Part shown: piece after piece, positions 7,919 to 17,600 of the stretch
How the letters are laid out: every line of letters starts with the position of its first letter
How positions within the stretch are numbered: position 1 is the stretch's first letter
Assembly: GCA_944389215.1 (NCBI GenBank)
Contig: CALXLN010000079.1
Span: forward strand, 1-38,439
Origin: an uncultured Opitutales bacterium
GTDB lineage: Bacteria; Verrucomicrobiota; Verrucomicrobiia; Opitutales; Intestinicryptomonadaceae
Length of the DNA stretch: 38,439 bases
Reading direction: 5' to 3'
Program-made: the position numbers and the translations under genes
The notes under the pieces: generated by a model
Told to the model about the DNA's origin: nothing
What the model saw: the letters and a program-made list of their open reading frames with translations, nothing else
Databases searched by the model: none

Positions 7919-9035
7919 TAATTTGAGAAATCCGGAGTGGTATCCCCAAAATGCGGACAAAAAGTTTTTTACTACCTCCGTAATGTCGGGCGTCTCTATC
8001 CGAAAGGACAAAACGCACGACGACACAATTTCAACCCGTCCGCGCCCCAAGCGGCGCCAGCTTTCCCTGCAGGATTATAAAGACGGGGTCTTGGAGGGCA
8101 ATAAGACAATTCTTGCCCGCGCAATAACACTAATAGAAAGCAATGCAGAAGCTCATTTTGACCTTGCCCAGCAGCTGATTTCTGAGCTTCTTCCATATGC
8201 AGGCAAGGCGTACCGCATAGGAATAACGGGGGTTCCGGGAGCGGGGAAGTCGTCTTTCATAGAGACTTTTGGAACGATGCTCTGCCGCGAATTTTCGAAG
8301 AAAGTCGCAGTGCTGGCGGTCGATCCCTCAAGTACAATAACTGGCGGAAGCGTTCTGGGAGACAAAACCAGAATGGAAAACCTCTCGCGCTGCGATAATG
8401 CTTTTATACGCCCGTCTCCGTCTGGCGGTATGCTTGGCGGCGTCGCGCGCAAAAGCCGCGAAACAATGGTATTGTGCGAGGCTGCGGGATACGGCGTAAT
8501 ACTTGTGGAAACCGTGGGAGTCGGGCAAAGCGAGGTTACAGTGCGCTCTATGACCGACTTTTTTCTGCTCATCCAGTTGGCGGCGCAGGGAGACGATTTG
8601 CAGGGCATAAAGAAAGGCGTCATTGAGCTTGCCGACGGAATTCTCGTAAATAAATGCGACGGAAATATGGTGGAACGCTCAATGATGAAAAAGGCGGAGT
8701 TGGCTGGAGTTCTCCACTATCTCAACAGCCCCACCCCGAATTGGCATCCGTTTTGCGAAGTTTGTTCGGCGCAGACCGGAATGGGCGTCAAGGAGGCTTG
8801 GAAATTATTGGAGGATTTCAGGATAAAACTTTCCGCAGACGGATTTTTTGAGAAGCGCAGGGCGGCACAGAAAATCGAATGGTTTAAGTCCCTTCTAGAG
8901 CAGGAGGTCCTGAGGAGATTCTACCACAAATACGGCGTGCAGGAAATGATAGACCATTATACCGGCTTAATTTCCCGTTCGGAAATTACCGCGGCAAAGG
9001 CAGTAAAAAACCTGATGTCGGCACAGGAAAAATAG
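7911..9035 (+). CDS. meaB: MeaB/ArgK-type P-loop GTPase
   Basis: MeaB-type G proteins protect and reload adenosylcobalamin-dependent mutases, best known for methylmalonyl-CoA mutase. From the ATG at 7911 the protein is 374 residues, starting MSDNLRNPEWYPQ. An upstream in-frame ATG at 7857 lies well inside rmuC and is unlikely to be used. Motifs are the P-loop GVPGAGKS (107-114), the VDPSSTITGGS segment, ETVGVGQSE with the switch II region, and the guanine-specificity NKCD. The N-terminus is about 40 residues longer than in E. coli ArgK. No mutase gene is in this window, so the partner is unknown. It overlaps rmuC by 8 bases and is 5 bases from the recombinase gene, consistent with one transcript. 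Confidence 0.93.
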   Translation: MSDNLRNPEWYPQNADKKFFTTSVMSGVSIRKDKTHDDTISTRPRPKRRQLSLQDYKDGVLEGNKTILARAITLIESNAEAHFDLAQQLISELLPYAGKAYRIGITGVPGAGKSSFIETFGTMLCREFSKKVAVLAVDPSSTITGGSVLGDKTRMENLSRCDNAFIRPSPSGGMLGGVARKSRETMVLCEAAGYGVILVETVGVGQSEVTVRSMTDFFLLIQLAAQGDDLQGIKKGVIELADGILVNKCDGNMVERSMMKKAELAGVLHYLNSPTPNWHPFCEVCSAQTGMGVKEAWKLLEDFRIKLSADGFFEKRRAAQKIEWFKSLLEQEVLRRFYHKYGVQEMIDHYTGLISRSEITAAKAVKNLMSAQEK

Positions 9036-9040
9036 CGCCA

Positions 9041-9982
9041 ATGCGGCCTCTCAAGAAAAAAAAGCCTCTTCCCTCGAGAATTTCGGATATGCTCGAGGAT
9101 TACGCCATCCACTTAAAAATAGAGCTTGGCCGCGCTAAAAACACGCTTGAATCGTATCTTGGGGATGTCGGTCAATTTTGCGAGTTCGCGGCCGAACGCG
9201 GCGCGCAGTCTTTGGCGGATGTCGATGCGGACACAATCGCAATGTGGCTTGGTGACGTATGCAAGTCTACAAAGTCTACTACGCAGTCGCGCAAAATAAG
9301 CGCCGTGCATTCTCTCGGACTGTTTCTGGTTGACGAAGGTATATGGGAGAAAAATCTCAGCGACATGATAGCGCGCCCCAAACTGCGCAGAAATATTCCC
9401 GAAGTCTTGACGGCAGAACAGGTCGACGCGCTTCTCTCGGCGCCGTCTCAAACAGAGCCTGAAGGCATACGCGACAGGGCGATGTTGGAGCTTATGTACG
9501 GCAGCGGACTGCGCGTTTCAGAACTTTGCGGTGTCAAGGAAAGCGACTTGGACATTCAAAGCCGCATTATGCGCGTAACCGGCAAGGGCGGCAAAACGCG
9601 CCTCGTGCCTTTGGGGGAAGTGTCTCTAAACGCGATTTTGGAATACAAAAAAATTCGAAGCGTATTTCTCAAGAAATCGAATCCGGCGGAACTTTTTCTT
9701 ACGCGCCGCGGCGCAAAACTTTCGCGCAAGACTTTTTGGTTCAATATTGGAAAGTACGCCGAAAAAATAGGAATAGGGCATGTAAAACCTCATATGTTGC
9801 GGCATTCCTTCGCCACCCATTTGCTGCGCAACGGAGCGAATATTTTGTCGATAAAGGAAATGTTGGGACATTCTGATTTGTCGACGACCCAAATATATAC
9901 AAATCTTTTGCAAGACGATATATTACGGCAATATAAAATCGGGCATCCGCGTTCCGGCATGAACGTAAAAAAAGATTTGTAG
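9041..9982 (+). CDS. XerC/XerD-type tyrosine recombinase
   Basis: The 313-residue protein has the normal length and layout of the chromosome-dimer-resolving recombinases. An N-terminal SAM-like core-binding domain (about 15-105) is followed by the catalytic domain (about 120-300). All catalytic residues are visible: Arg158 in GSGLRVSELCG, a Lys in GKGGKTR (about 182), His251 and Arg254 in HMLRHSFATHLL, His277 in LGHSDLSTT, and the nucleophile Tyr286. No mobile-element genes or attachment-site repeats are next to it, and it sits in a housekeeping operon, so a Xer role is more likely than a phage or integron integrase. I cannot decide between XerC and XerD from sequence alone. Confidence 0.93.
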   Translation: MRPLKKKKPLPSRISDMLEDYAIHLKIELGRAKNTLESYLGDVGQFCEFAAERGAQSLADVDADTIAMWLGDVCKSTKSTTQSRKISAVHSLGLFLVDEGIWEKNLSDMIARPKLRRNIPEVLTAEQVDALLSAPSQTEPEGIRDRAMLELMYGSGLRVSELCGVKESDLDIQSRIMRVTGKGGKTRLVPLGEVSLNAILEYKKIRSVFLKKSNPAELFLTRRGAKLSRKTFWFNIGKYAEKIGIGHVKPHMLRHSFATHLLRNGANILSIKEMLGHSDLSTTQIYTNLLQDDILRQYKIGHPRSGMNVKKDL

Positions 9983-10008
9983 GCGACATTCAAAAATGTT
10001 TTTCGCCT
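9981..10008. terminator. Convergent terminator between recombinase gene and mntP
   Basis: The 26 bases between the two convergent stop codons form a hairpin. AGGCGA (9981-9986) pairs with TCGCCT (10003-10008) and inner CATT pairs with AATG, with a small T bulge. The arrangement suggests a terminator used from both sides. Confidence 0.55.
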
Positions 10009-10581
10009 CTATCCCGCAACGAGAATTTTCACTCCGATTGCCAATAGAACCATTCCTCCGATAAGCTCAAAGCTGCCTTCCCGTCCTTCTCCGATTTTTT
10101 CGCCGAATTTTAATCCTAGAATAGTAAAAATAAAAGCCACAATACCTATAATAAGCGCCGGCAACATAACGGGCTGCTTCATGCAGTAAAGCGAAACTCC
10201 TACCGCCAATGCGTCGATGCTCGTGGCAACCGCCAGCAAAAAGAGCATTTTATAGTTTAAAGGTTGAACGAAACACGTTTTTGTCTGGCTGCATTCGCAT
10301 GTCTTGCCGCTATTGCGCGAGTCCCATATCATCTTTGCGCCGACTGCCGCGAGCATAAAAAATGCAACCCAATGGTCGAAGGCTTCGATTTGCGAATATG
10401 CGATTTCGCTCAGGTTCCATCCCGCGATAGGCATAAGCGCCTGGAATCCTCCAAAAAACAATCCCACTATAACGCAGTTTCTTGCGGGTATGCGCGGAGC
10501 GGCAATACCGCAAGCTATCGATACGGCAAATGCGTCCATCGACAGCGCAACTGCTATGAAAAATATCTCTACGAGATTCAT
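10009..10581 (-). CDS. mntP: Manganese efflux pump MntP
   Basis: MntP exports Mn(II) across the inner membrane. The product from the ATG at 10581 is 190 residues (a GTG two codons upstream is also possible), the usual size. It has six hydrophobic segments in two similar halves, each with the family acidic motif: SMDAFAVSIACG near the N-terminus and SIDALAVGVS in the second half. The segment between the halves has a Cys-rich loop (TCECSQTKTC) that is longer and more polar than I would expect. The gene is alone on its strand, convergent with the recombinase and divergent from the epimerase gene across about 90 bases. I see no manganese riboswitch in that short gap. Confidence 0.93.
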   Translation of the reverse strand: MNLVEIFFIAVALSMDAFAVSIACGIAAPRIPARNCVIVGLFFGGFQALMPIAGWNLSEIAYSQIEAFDHWVAFFMLAAVGAKMIWDSRNSGKTCECSQTKTCFVQPLNYKMLFLLAVATSIDALAVGVSLYCMKQPVMLPALIIGIVAFIFTILGLKFGEKIGEGREGSFELIGGMVLLAIGVKILVAG

Positions 10582-10669
10582 TTTCACGATAATCTTTGTT
10601 CGGCTTCTTTTCTCAAGGAAATTCTTTTAATGGTTGAATTTTTCGCGGGGAGCTTTCAATATCGTGCCC

Positions 10670-11584
10670 ATGGAAATAGTCGAAGTTAACGGGGCAAAAT
10701 TGTACAAATGGAAAGTGGGGCCTTCTTCCTTTTTGGCGAATCCCGCCGAAGGGGCGCGCCTAATGAATTGGTATATTTCTATGGCAGACGGAATGACGCG
10801 CGACATAATTTATTGGCCGGAAAACGCCCCATATACGGGCGAGAAGTTTGGCGAAGTTATGGGCGGCAATCCCATCCTTTTCCCTTTTTGCGGCGCGAAT
10901 TTCGCCGAGGGCAGAAAAGGTTTTTGGAAATCTCCCGATGGACAAATATTGCCGATGAAAATGCATGGGTACGCCATCGACGGAAAATTTGAATTGGTTC
11001 AGGCTTACGACAACGGTTTTACGGCGCGTTTTCTTCCGTCAGCCGAGGCTTCCGTGGCTTATCCGTATTCGTATGATTTTTTTGTAAAATACAGGTTTTC
11101 GGACCTATCCTTTTCGTGCGAGCTGAATCTAGTAAACAATGGTTCAGTAAAAATTCCATGGGGAGCCGGCCTTCATCCGTATTTTATTCTCCCTTGGAAT
11201 GCCGGAGCAGGGCGCAAGGATTACCGCATCCTGCACGACGCAAAAAAAGCCTGCAATATACTCGACGACGGCTCTTTTGTTCCAGTCGGGGTCGAAAAAA
11301 ATTGTTTTGCAGATCCCGAAATCTATAACCGTATCCACACAAATTTAAAAACCGGGACGATAAAATTCGGGCCCAAAAACGGAGAGGAGGATGTCTCCGT
11401 AAAATTCGGCGGAGGGGGAAAGCCGGATGTTGGAAATTGTTTCGTTACTTGGTCAAAATCTGAAACCGAGCCGTACTATTGCGTCGAGCCGTGGATGAGC
11501 CCGCCAAATTCGGCATCCTCGCCAAAACATTTTGTGGAGCCAAGGTCGCAAAAATCCTTTTGGGTGGAAATTTCGCTTATATAA
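10670..11584 (+). CDS. Aldose 1-epimerase (galactose mutarotase) family protein
   Basis: Enzymes of this family interconvert the alpha and beta anomers of sugars. From the ATG at 10670 the protein is 304 residues. A GGGGAG lies about 18 bases upstream, so GTG 10664 or TTG 10634 in the same frame cannot be excluded. The active-site pattern is visible: His99 in KMHGYA, His169 in GLHPYF as the likely general acid, and Glu273 in CVEPWMSPPN as the likely general base. Which sugar it acts on is unknown; some relatives act on hexose-6-phosphates. dtd begins two bases after its stop, so the two are co-transcribed. Confidence 0.88.
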   Translation: MEIVEVNGAKLYKWKVGPSSFLANPAEGARLMNWYISMADGMTRDIIYWPENAPYTGEKFGEVMGGNPILFPFCGANFAEGRKGFWKSPDGQILPMKMHGYAIDGKFELVQAYDNGFTARFLPSAEASVAYPYSYDFFVKYRFSDLSFSCELNLVNNGSVKIPWGAGLHPYFILPWNAGAGRKDYRILHDAKKACNILDDGSFVPVGVEKNCFADPEIYNRIHTNLKTGTIKFGPKNGEEDVSVKFGGGGKPDVGNCFVTWSKSETEPYYCVEPWMSPPNSASSPKHFVEPRSQKSFWVEISLI

Positions 11585-11586
11585 AA

Positions 11587-12051
11587 ATGAGAGTTGTGGT
11601 GCAAAGAGTAAAAAATGCGTCGGTTGACATTGTCGATGTATCGGCTCCATATCGAAGCGGAGAAATAGGCAAAGGGCTTTTAGTCCTTGTAGCCGTCGAG
11701 AATTCCGATTCGGAAGACGACGCAAAATGGCTGGCGGCGAAAACCGCGGCGTTGAGAGTATTTGAGGATTCCGCCGGAAAGATGAATCTGAGCCTGAAAG
11801 ACGTTGGAGGGGACGCTTTAGTTGTGAGCCAGTTCACTCTGTACGGGGACATTCGCAAGGGAAACAGGCCGTCGTTCAATCGTTCGGCGCATCCTGAAAT
11901 ATCAGTTCCTCTATACGAAAAATTTTGCGAATGTTTGGAGGTTGAACTCGGCAAAAAAGTTCCGCGCGGTGTCTTCGGGGCGATGATGGATGTCAGTCTT
12001 GTCAACGACGGCCCGGTAACTATTATTATAGACTCAAAAATATCTGTTTAA
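11587..12051 (+). CDS. dtd: D-aminoacyl-tRNA deacylase
   Basis: Dtd removes D-amino acids (and glycine) wrongly attached to tRNAs. The ATG at 11587 gives 154 residues starting MRVVVQRVKNASV, the typical start of the family. The longer open frame from 11479 lies inside the epimerase gene and can be ignored. Both active-site signatures are present: SQFTLYGD (81-88) and the cis-proline motif as NDGPVT (140-145). The stop is TAA at 12049-12051, followed by an AT-rich gap of about 160 bases that ends this gene cluster. Confidence 0.96.
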   Translation: MRVVVQRVKNASVDIVDVSAPYRSGEIGKGLLVLVAVENSDSEDDAKWLAAKTAALRVFEDSAGKMNLSLKDVGGDALVVSQFTLYGDIRKGNRPSFNRSAHPEISVPLYEKFCECLEVELGKKVPRGVFGAMMDVSLVNDGPVTIIIDSKISV

Positions 12052-12109
12052 AATTATTAATTATTAAATTGGATGTAATAATTATGTATTAATTCGAGTT
12101 TTATTATTT

Positions 12110-12126
12110 TTTGTTGACTCAACAAA
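12110..12126. promoter_or_regulatory. Perfect 17-base palindrome upstream of secreted-protein cluster
   Basis: TTTGTTGA and TCAACAAA are exact inverted copies around a single C. The site lies 84 bases before the ATG at 12211, in AT-rich DNA between dtd and the surface-protein cluster. With a one-base centre it cannot fold as a normal hairpin, so a repressor-type operator is the more likely reading. Confidence 0.4.
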
Positions 12127-12210
12127 TTTAATCAATTATTGAATGGTAAAATAAATTATTCGACGTTTTGTATTTGTGTTGAATAGTTTAAAATTTAGCA
12201 TTCTAAATTG

Positions 12211-12981
12211 ATGAAATCGTACAAAATAATTCCAATAATATTGCCGATAATACTTTTGGGAAGTGCCTTTGCGGAAGACGGAGCTTGCCAATTTGCCGCG
12301 GAACTCCCGGTTGCGGAAAAACCGTCGGCCGCCTATATCGTAACGGGAGAGATCTCCTTTGAGGATTCTTCTTTGGGGCATCCACCAAAATTTAAAATCT
12401 TCTTGGGAGGGGATTCCAGGGTGAAGATAGGAGATTTGGAGCCTAAAGAAAACCCGGCCAGTTTTGAATTTCAAGTTGGAGCCGCGGATATTAAAAACGC
12501 CCGTGTTCTAGAGGTCGAATCTCTGCAAAGAGAAATTTGGGCCGAAATAATTAACCTAAAAATATTGCCCAAAGAAGCTTCTCCCGGGGGCGGGATAGAC
12601 GGAATAAAGGCCGGGTTTCTTCCAAAGGCCAGGGGATATGCCTTTGTGGACGGAGAAAATGTAATGGCGCCTTCAAAAAAGCCGGGAGACTTGCATGAAG
12701 AACGCAAGAAACCTTCTTTTGAAACCGCTCCTGCGGCGGAAAAATTCCAGCAGGCTTTTGGGGAAATATTCGTAAACGCAGATACCGGAGACGATTCAAA
12801 TCCGGGTTCAGCGGATTCTCCCAAAGCTACGATTTCTTCGGCCGTGGATTCGGGCGCGGGGGAAATCGTGCTCCAGGAAAACAATTCGGAATTTAAAGCC
12901 GAAAAAATAAGCGCCGCAGGCAGAAACATAATTTTTAGGGCCTCAGGAAATGTAAAAATCAAAGGAATAAGCAAAAGGTAG
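12211..12981 (+). CDS. Secreted protein ending in a truncated beta-helix (DUF1565-like) segment
   Basis: From the ATG at 12211 the protein is 256 residues. It starts with a clear signal peptide (KSYKIIPIILPIILLGSAFA, cleavage after AFA), so export is expected. The middle is not recognised. Near the C-terminus, VNADTGDDSNPGSADSPKAT followed by ISSAV resembles the first coil of right-handed beta-helix proteins of the DUF1565 type (GxDxNPGT..PxxTI..A). After this only about 50 residues remain, too short for a full helix, so the domain looks cut off. The next gene starts 4 bases downstream, and the two probably share a transcript with the QLK-RHS gene behind them. Confidence 0.75.
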   Translation: MKSYKIIPIILPIILLGSAFAEDGACQFAAELPVAEKPSAAYIVTGEISFEDSSLGHPPKFKIFLGGDSRVKIGDLEPKENPASFEFQVGAADIKNARVLEVESLQREIWAEIINLKILPKEASPGGGIDGIKAGFLPKARGYAFVDGENVMAPSKKPGDLHEERKKPSFETAPAAEKFQQAFGEIFVNADTGDDSNPGSADSPKATISSAVDSGAGEIVLQENNSEFKAEKISAAGRNIIFRASGNVKIKGISKR

Positions 12982-12985
12982 TTGT

Positions 12986-13750
12986 ATGAAAAAAGAAATT
13001 TGCGTCTTATTTTTGTCTTGCGGAATTTTCTCATGCGCGCTTCGCGCGGAAAGTTCTATAACATACCAGTCGAATGTCTATATCACAAACGATCCGACTA
13101 CCACACAGGAAGAGGGGAACCTTTATGTATCCGGGGATGCCACAGTTTCTTCGCTAAACATATCCGATATGATTTATATGTCGCAATCGCCGCGCCCTAA
13201 ATTCTTGGCGGGTGCGGACAATTCTTTTGGCGCACTGTCAAGAGGATTAATTTTCGGGGGCGGAAACTCCGTAAACACAACAAATGAATACGCTTTTGCA
13301 TTGGGAGCCGGCAATACGGTAAACGCGCAAAATTCATTGGCCCTGGGATTGGGAAATACAGCCAGTTACGCGCAGTCCTTTTCTTTGGGGGAATATTGCA
13401 GCGCAAACGCAAACGTTTCTTTGGCTTTCGGTAAAAATGCCGAAACGGCGGCTTATTATGCCGTGGCGATGGGCAAGTACGTGGTATCAAACAGCGTTTC
13501 GCAATTTACTGTCGGACAGTGGAACGATCCGTCTATTGTTTCATCTTCAAATTCGTCAACTGATTTTTATACATGGAGGCCGCAAGACCCGATATTTGTA
13601 GTGGGCAACGGAACGGGGACGGAAGACCGTTCAAACGCATTTGTGGTTCTCAAAAACGGGGATGCAAAGGTGAAGGGAATTTTGGAGGCTGCATCGGTAA
13701 AGATTTCAACTCCGGCAGGCGGAATCCCAATGGGGGAATTCGGACAGTAA
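12986..13750 (+). CDS. Secreted protein with YadA-head-like (Hep_Hag) repeats
   Basis: The 254-residue product has a signal peptide (MKKEICVLFLSCGIFSCALRA, cleavage before ESS). Residues about 85-170 carry repeats of about 14 residues of the trimeric autotransporter head type, for example SLALGLGNTASYAQSFSLG and VSLAFGKNAETAAYYAVAMG. They are followed by a segment (IFVVGNGT, NAFVVLKNGDAKVKG) often found after such heads in tail-fibre or adhesin proteins. It lacks a YadA membrane anchor and ends PAGGIPMGEF, a tail I associate with verrucomicrobial surface proteins. It is probably an exported trimeric filament or adhesin part. It lies 30 bases upstream of the giant RHS gene and may be made with it. 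Confidence 0.8.
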   Translation: MKKEICVLFLSCGIFSCALRAESSITYQSNVYITNDPTTTQEEGNLYVSGDATVSSLNISDMIYMSQSPRPKFLAGADNSFGALSRGLIFGGGNSVNTTNEYAFALGAGNTVNAQNSLALGLGNTASYAQSFSLGEYCSANANVSLAFGKNAETAAYYAVAMGKYVVSNSVSQFTVGQWNDPSIVSSSNSSTDFYTWRPQDPIFVVGNGTGTEDRSNAFVVLKNGDAKVKGILEAASVKISTPAGGIPMGEFGQ

Positions 13751-13885
13751 GATTCGGATTAAAACATTCTGCTACGCGTCATGAAACTGTTTCGCAATTG
13801 TTTGGGTGGGGCATTCTCTGTTGCTGTTTGCATCTTTGCAACCGCGGGATTTGCCGAAGAGCCGTCGTGGTGGATAGAAAAGTGA

Positions 13886-14689
13886 ATAAGCAATAGCCCT
13901 TCCAACGCCCAGGAAAATTACAGCGCGGCGAATGTCGGACAATTAAAGTACATATCAAAGCGCGCGGCGGAAGTTTTAGATTCAAAGCTTTCGGAATCCG
14001 GAGGGGCGGGACAGGAAATTTCGGAAATGGTGGGCTCGTTTGCCGAGTTCAATTCCTCATCTCCGGACGAAAACTACAAGGCCGCAAATGTCGGACAACT
14101 CAAATATGTGGCAAAAAAGTTTTACGACAGGCTTTTTGAACTTGGCACTGATAAAATTAAATATCCTAATGGAATGGAACTTATAAGCGGTGGTTCCGAT
14201 TCTTCTTCAAACAAATACCCGTGGCCCGCAGCTTCTGCAAATCCGACAGCGGAGGAAATTGCAGAAAATTACAAGGCCGCCCTTGTGGGACAATTAAAGT
14301 ATTTGTTTTCCTGGGATGTTCTGGGAGATGCTGAATTTTCGTACGACGGAATCGATGCTAATTGGTACGAGAATTTCGGCGGGGAATATAGCCAGGAATT
14401 GGACAATATTTGTCCTCTGATTTTAGAGCCCGTAGGTTCCACGTACATCACCGGAGAGTCGGCACAGGTGAAAGTCCGGGTTAGAGACGCAAGAGGAAAC
14501 GCAATAAGAAATGCGGCGGTAAAATTTTACTCCCCGGATCCAAATTCCGTATCTCTAAGTTCGTCGTCCGCTTTTAGCGGCGTGGACGGGTCGGCAAGCA
14601 TAACCGCTTCTCTGTCCTTAAACAACAATTACGCTATGGTTGTAGCGTACTTGGATGATGCCCAAAATCAAAATGCGCATTCACCATAA
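13886..14689 (+). CDS. Segment 1 of the RHS gene: QLK repeats and Ig-like domain
   Basis: This open stretch follows the TGA at 13883. It carries ENYSAANVGQLKYISKRA, ENYKAANVGQLKYVAKKF and ENYKAALVGQLKYLFSW, three copies of the QLK motif common in verrucomicrobial exported proteins. An Ig-like (Big_1 type) domain follows, with QVKVRVRDARGNAIRNAAVK and GVDGSASITASLSL. The frame runs out at TAA 14687-14689 after the first shift. The only early Met codon in this part is at 14027, so without readthrough of the TGA it would lose its signal peptide. Confidence 0.7.
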   Translation: MSNSPSNAQENYSAANVGQLKYISKRAAEVLDSKLSESGGAGQEISEMVGSFAEFNSSSPDENYKAANVGQLKYVAKKFYDRLFELGTDKIKYPNGMELISGGSDSSSNKYPWPAASANPTAEEIAENYKAALVGQLKYLFSWDVLGDAEFSYDGIDANWYENFGGEYSQELDNICPLILEPVGSTYITGESAQVKVRVRDARGNAIRNAAVKFYSPDPNSVSLSSSSAFSGVDGSASITASLSLNNNYAMVVAYLDDAQNQNAHSP

Positions 14690-17600
14690 CAAATTATGCA
14701 TCCTCTGCATTAAATTATGAAGATTCATTTTATATTTATTACTCAGTGGATTTAGACCGTTACATAAATGACGGCGTGCAAATCGGGGAGTATGACACAA
14801 TTGGAAGTTTTGCAAACAATCTTTTCCCAAGAACTTCAGTGTATGGATATGACATAGAAGAAACATACTCCGACAACGAGACTTTTGAGGAGCGCACTTA
14901 TAGCTATACCGCCGAAATGGGGCCGCATATTATAGTCGGGTATGGAATGTACCCGACGCGCATAAATGTGGAGGAAGATTGGTATAGTCCGTTGGATCCC
15001 GACTATGACTATCAAGGTCCGACGGGACCCGTTTTGATCGGTTACAAAAAAACGATAACCGCAAATTATAATACTTTTATTCCTGTTTTAAAAAGCGGAT
15101 TAAGAGGGGACGGGTTTAACTGCCATACCCATCTTTATTTAGGCACTACTTCAACGGGAACATATAAAGATTTATATATTTATTATTCTCCATGGATTGC
15201 TAACATAACGGTTGATGAATGCCAATCTGCCAAAATAAAGGTTTCTTTTCCGCGGCAGCTAATAGTGGAAAATTGTACCGAGGCTTATGCCAGCGGAGGA
15301 TTTTCAGTAGAATTGACCGGCAGCATACTTTTAGTTACTCCGCCGACTAGCGGTACCGGCACCGGCGTATTGACGTTAAAAAACAACTATACCAAAGATG
15401 GCGCCTGGAGTGGAAGCTTGACCAATACTTTTAATTTGGAAGCGGGGGTTGCTGACGGCGGGTTTGACGTCAATATAACGGAATTTTCCTCCCAAAAATA
15501 TCGCAAGGTTGCATTTAACGGAAGGCCGGTTGCCGATGAAAAACCCCAGATGGATCCGGAATCGGATTTTATCCAGGTTGAGTCGTATGTGGATGCGTTT
15601 ACTCAAAGCCTGCGCCATGACGTAATAGACGCGTATGTTCCGCTATCCAACACAGATTTGTCCCTTTCTGTGCGCCGCAACTACAAATCGGCTTCTTGGA
15701 CTATCGTCAGCGGATTTCGCCCTGCGGAAAGCATAACGGAGCCGTTCGGAGAGAATTGGTCTACGAATTTATGTCCGTACGCGAAAATGGAAATCGTGTC
15801 CGCCGGAAACAAAACATCTCCTGATACGATAACCGTTTACGATGAAAACGGGATACCTTATGTTTTTGGAATAGTTTATTCCGGAAACAGCATTTCCAAG
15901 GCTTATCCCATGCCTTCCAATAAAGCCGACGTACAGGCGTTTTTAAACACTTTGGAAATTTCCGAAGATTTGGAAACCATTGTTTTTAAGAAGCGGTACG
16001 GTACAAAGGTAACATATTCTAAGACTATTGCTTTTAACGGGTTGCATTTAAACCGTGCTTTTGCCAATGACAGCCAGACATACGATGCTACTTTTTACAG
16101 GGTAGAAGAGGTTGAGGACAGATTCGGAAATAAATTGGAATATGAATACAATAGGATGTATGGCGATCCTGTTCTTATTCCCAGTGAAATAAAGTATGTT
16201 CCATTGAGCGGAAGTACTTTGACGATGCAGATAAGTACTGATAACTATGGTAAAATTTACGCCGTGAGTCTTCCCAACGGGGAGTCTGTAATATACGATT
16301 ATTCGTCGGTTGTATTTATAGATTCCGAGAGTGAGACGCCAATGGAAAGCGAGTTGTCGTCTTACGTGCATTCCACCACATGCCAAGCTTTAACAACTGT
16401 GCGCGTAACAAAGGACGACACCGATATTTCGCTTACGAACTATGATTATCAAATTTCGCATGAACGTGAATTTATAGGGTTGTACAACCCCAGTGCCGCT
16501 AGATACGACTACAACCACATTCATATAGATTTGGTTTCTATTGACAATAATTTGGATAACACCGTAACTTTTTCTTATGAACCGTTCCCGACGTCTGTTG
16601 ACGATCCGGAAGCAAAGTCGGGGGTGCTTTCAAACCTAAACGGTTTTTACTATGCGCCTTCAGGCGGGCCGCGCAAGATTTCGCGCATAACATTCGCCGA
16701 CGGCAAGTATTCGGAATTTATAGAGGATTCGTCGGTTTATTTAAGGACGAGACCCAACTATCAGAATAGATACATGCCCAGCATATTGGAGACCCAGCGT
16801 TCCAGCCGTAAAATTCGCATTCGCGACACAGAGGGCAATTTTGTCGCCTACACGTGGTTTGACAACCGTCCAGGGTCGGAATTTGGCGAGATAGACGGGC
16901 AAAAATTGGAGTCGTTCAGCGACAATTACGGTTCCGGCGCGGGAAATTACTTTGATTCTCCTTTGATCGTATATTATCCGAAAATGCGCATAGAGTATTT
17001 CGACGGAGAAAATCCGTCTGTTGCTGTTGCTTCGGAAATTTACGAGTTCGATATAAACGCCGGAATGGCGTTAAAGAAGGCAACCGACATAAACGGCAAC
17101 GTTACCCAGTTTGAATACGCCGACAGTATAATCGACGACATTCTTTCCAACGCGGAGCTTCCCTACAGTTACAGCGCGATGTGGAATATTTCAAGCGCCT
17201 ATGGCCGCCCGAAATATCCAGAAGCCACAAAGCAGACGAATGCTTTGGGCGGTGCTCGCACGTTTGCGTATTCTCCGCATTACCGCATAATGTCGTCGAC
17301 CACCGACGAGCTCGGCAATAAGACCGAATGGACTGTCGACAATTTGGGCAGGCGCACGGCTGAAATTCTCTACGATTCTTCAAACAACATTGTAAAAAAG
17401 ACCACGTACGAATATTCAAACGCCGCGTTCAAATCGTTTATTACCAAGGAGACGCTTGAGGACGGCGCGGATATTGTTACAGAATATCAGGCGGACGCTT
17501 TCGGGCGCGTATCGAAAGAAATACGGCATAATGCAAGCGGCGAATACACGGTTGAGTATGCATACAATTTAAACGGCAGAAAAATTCTGCAGAGCGATTC

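Noticed and set aside
9041..9982. Tyrosine recombinase as the integrase of a mobile element
   Set aside because: It lies in a housekeeping operon with meaB and rmuC, has Xer-type length and motifs, and no attachment-site repeats or element genes flank it.
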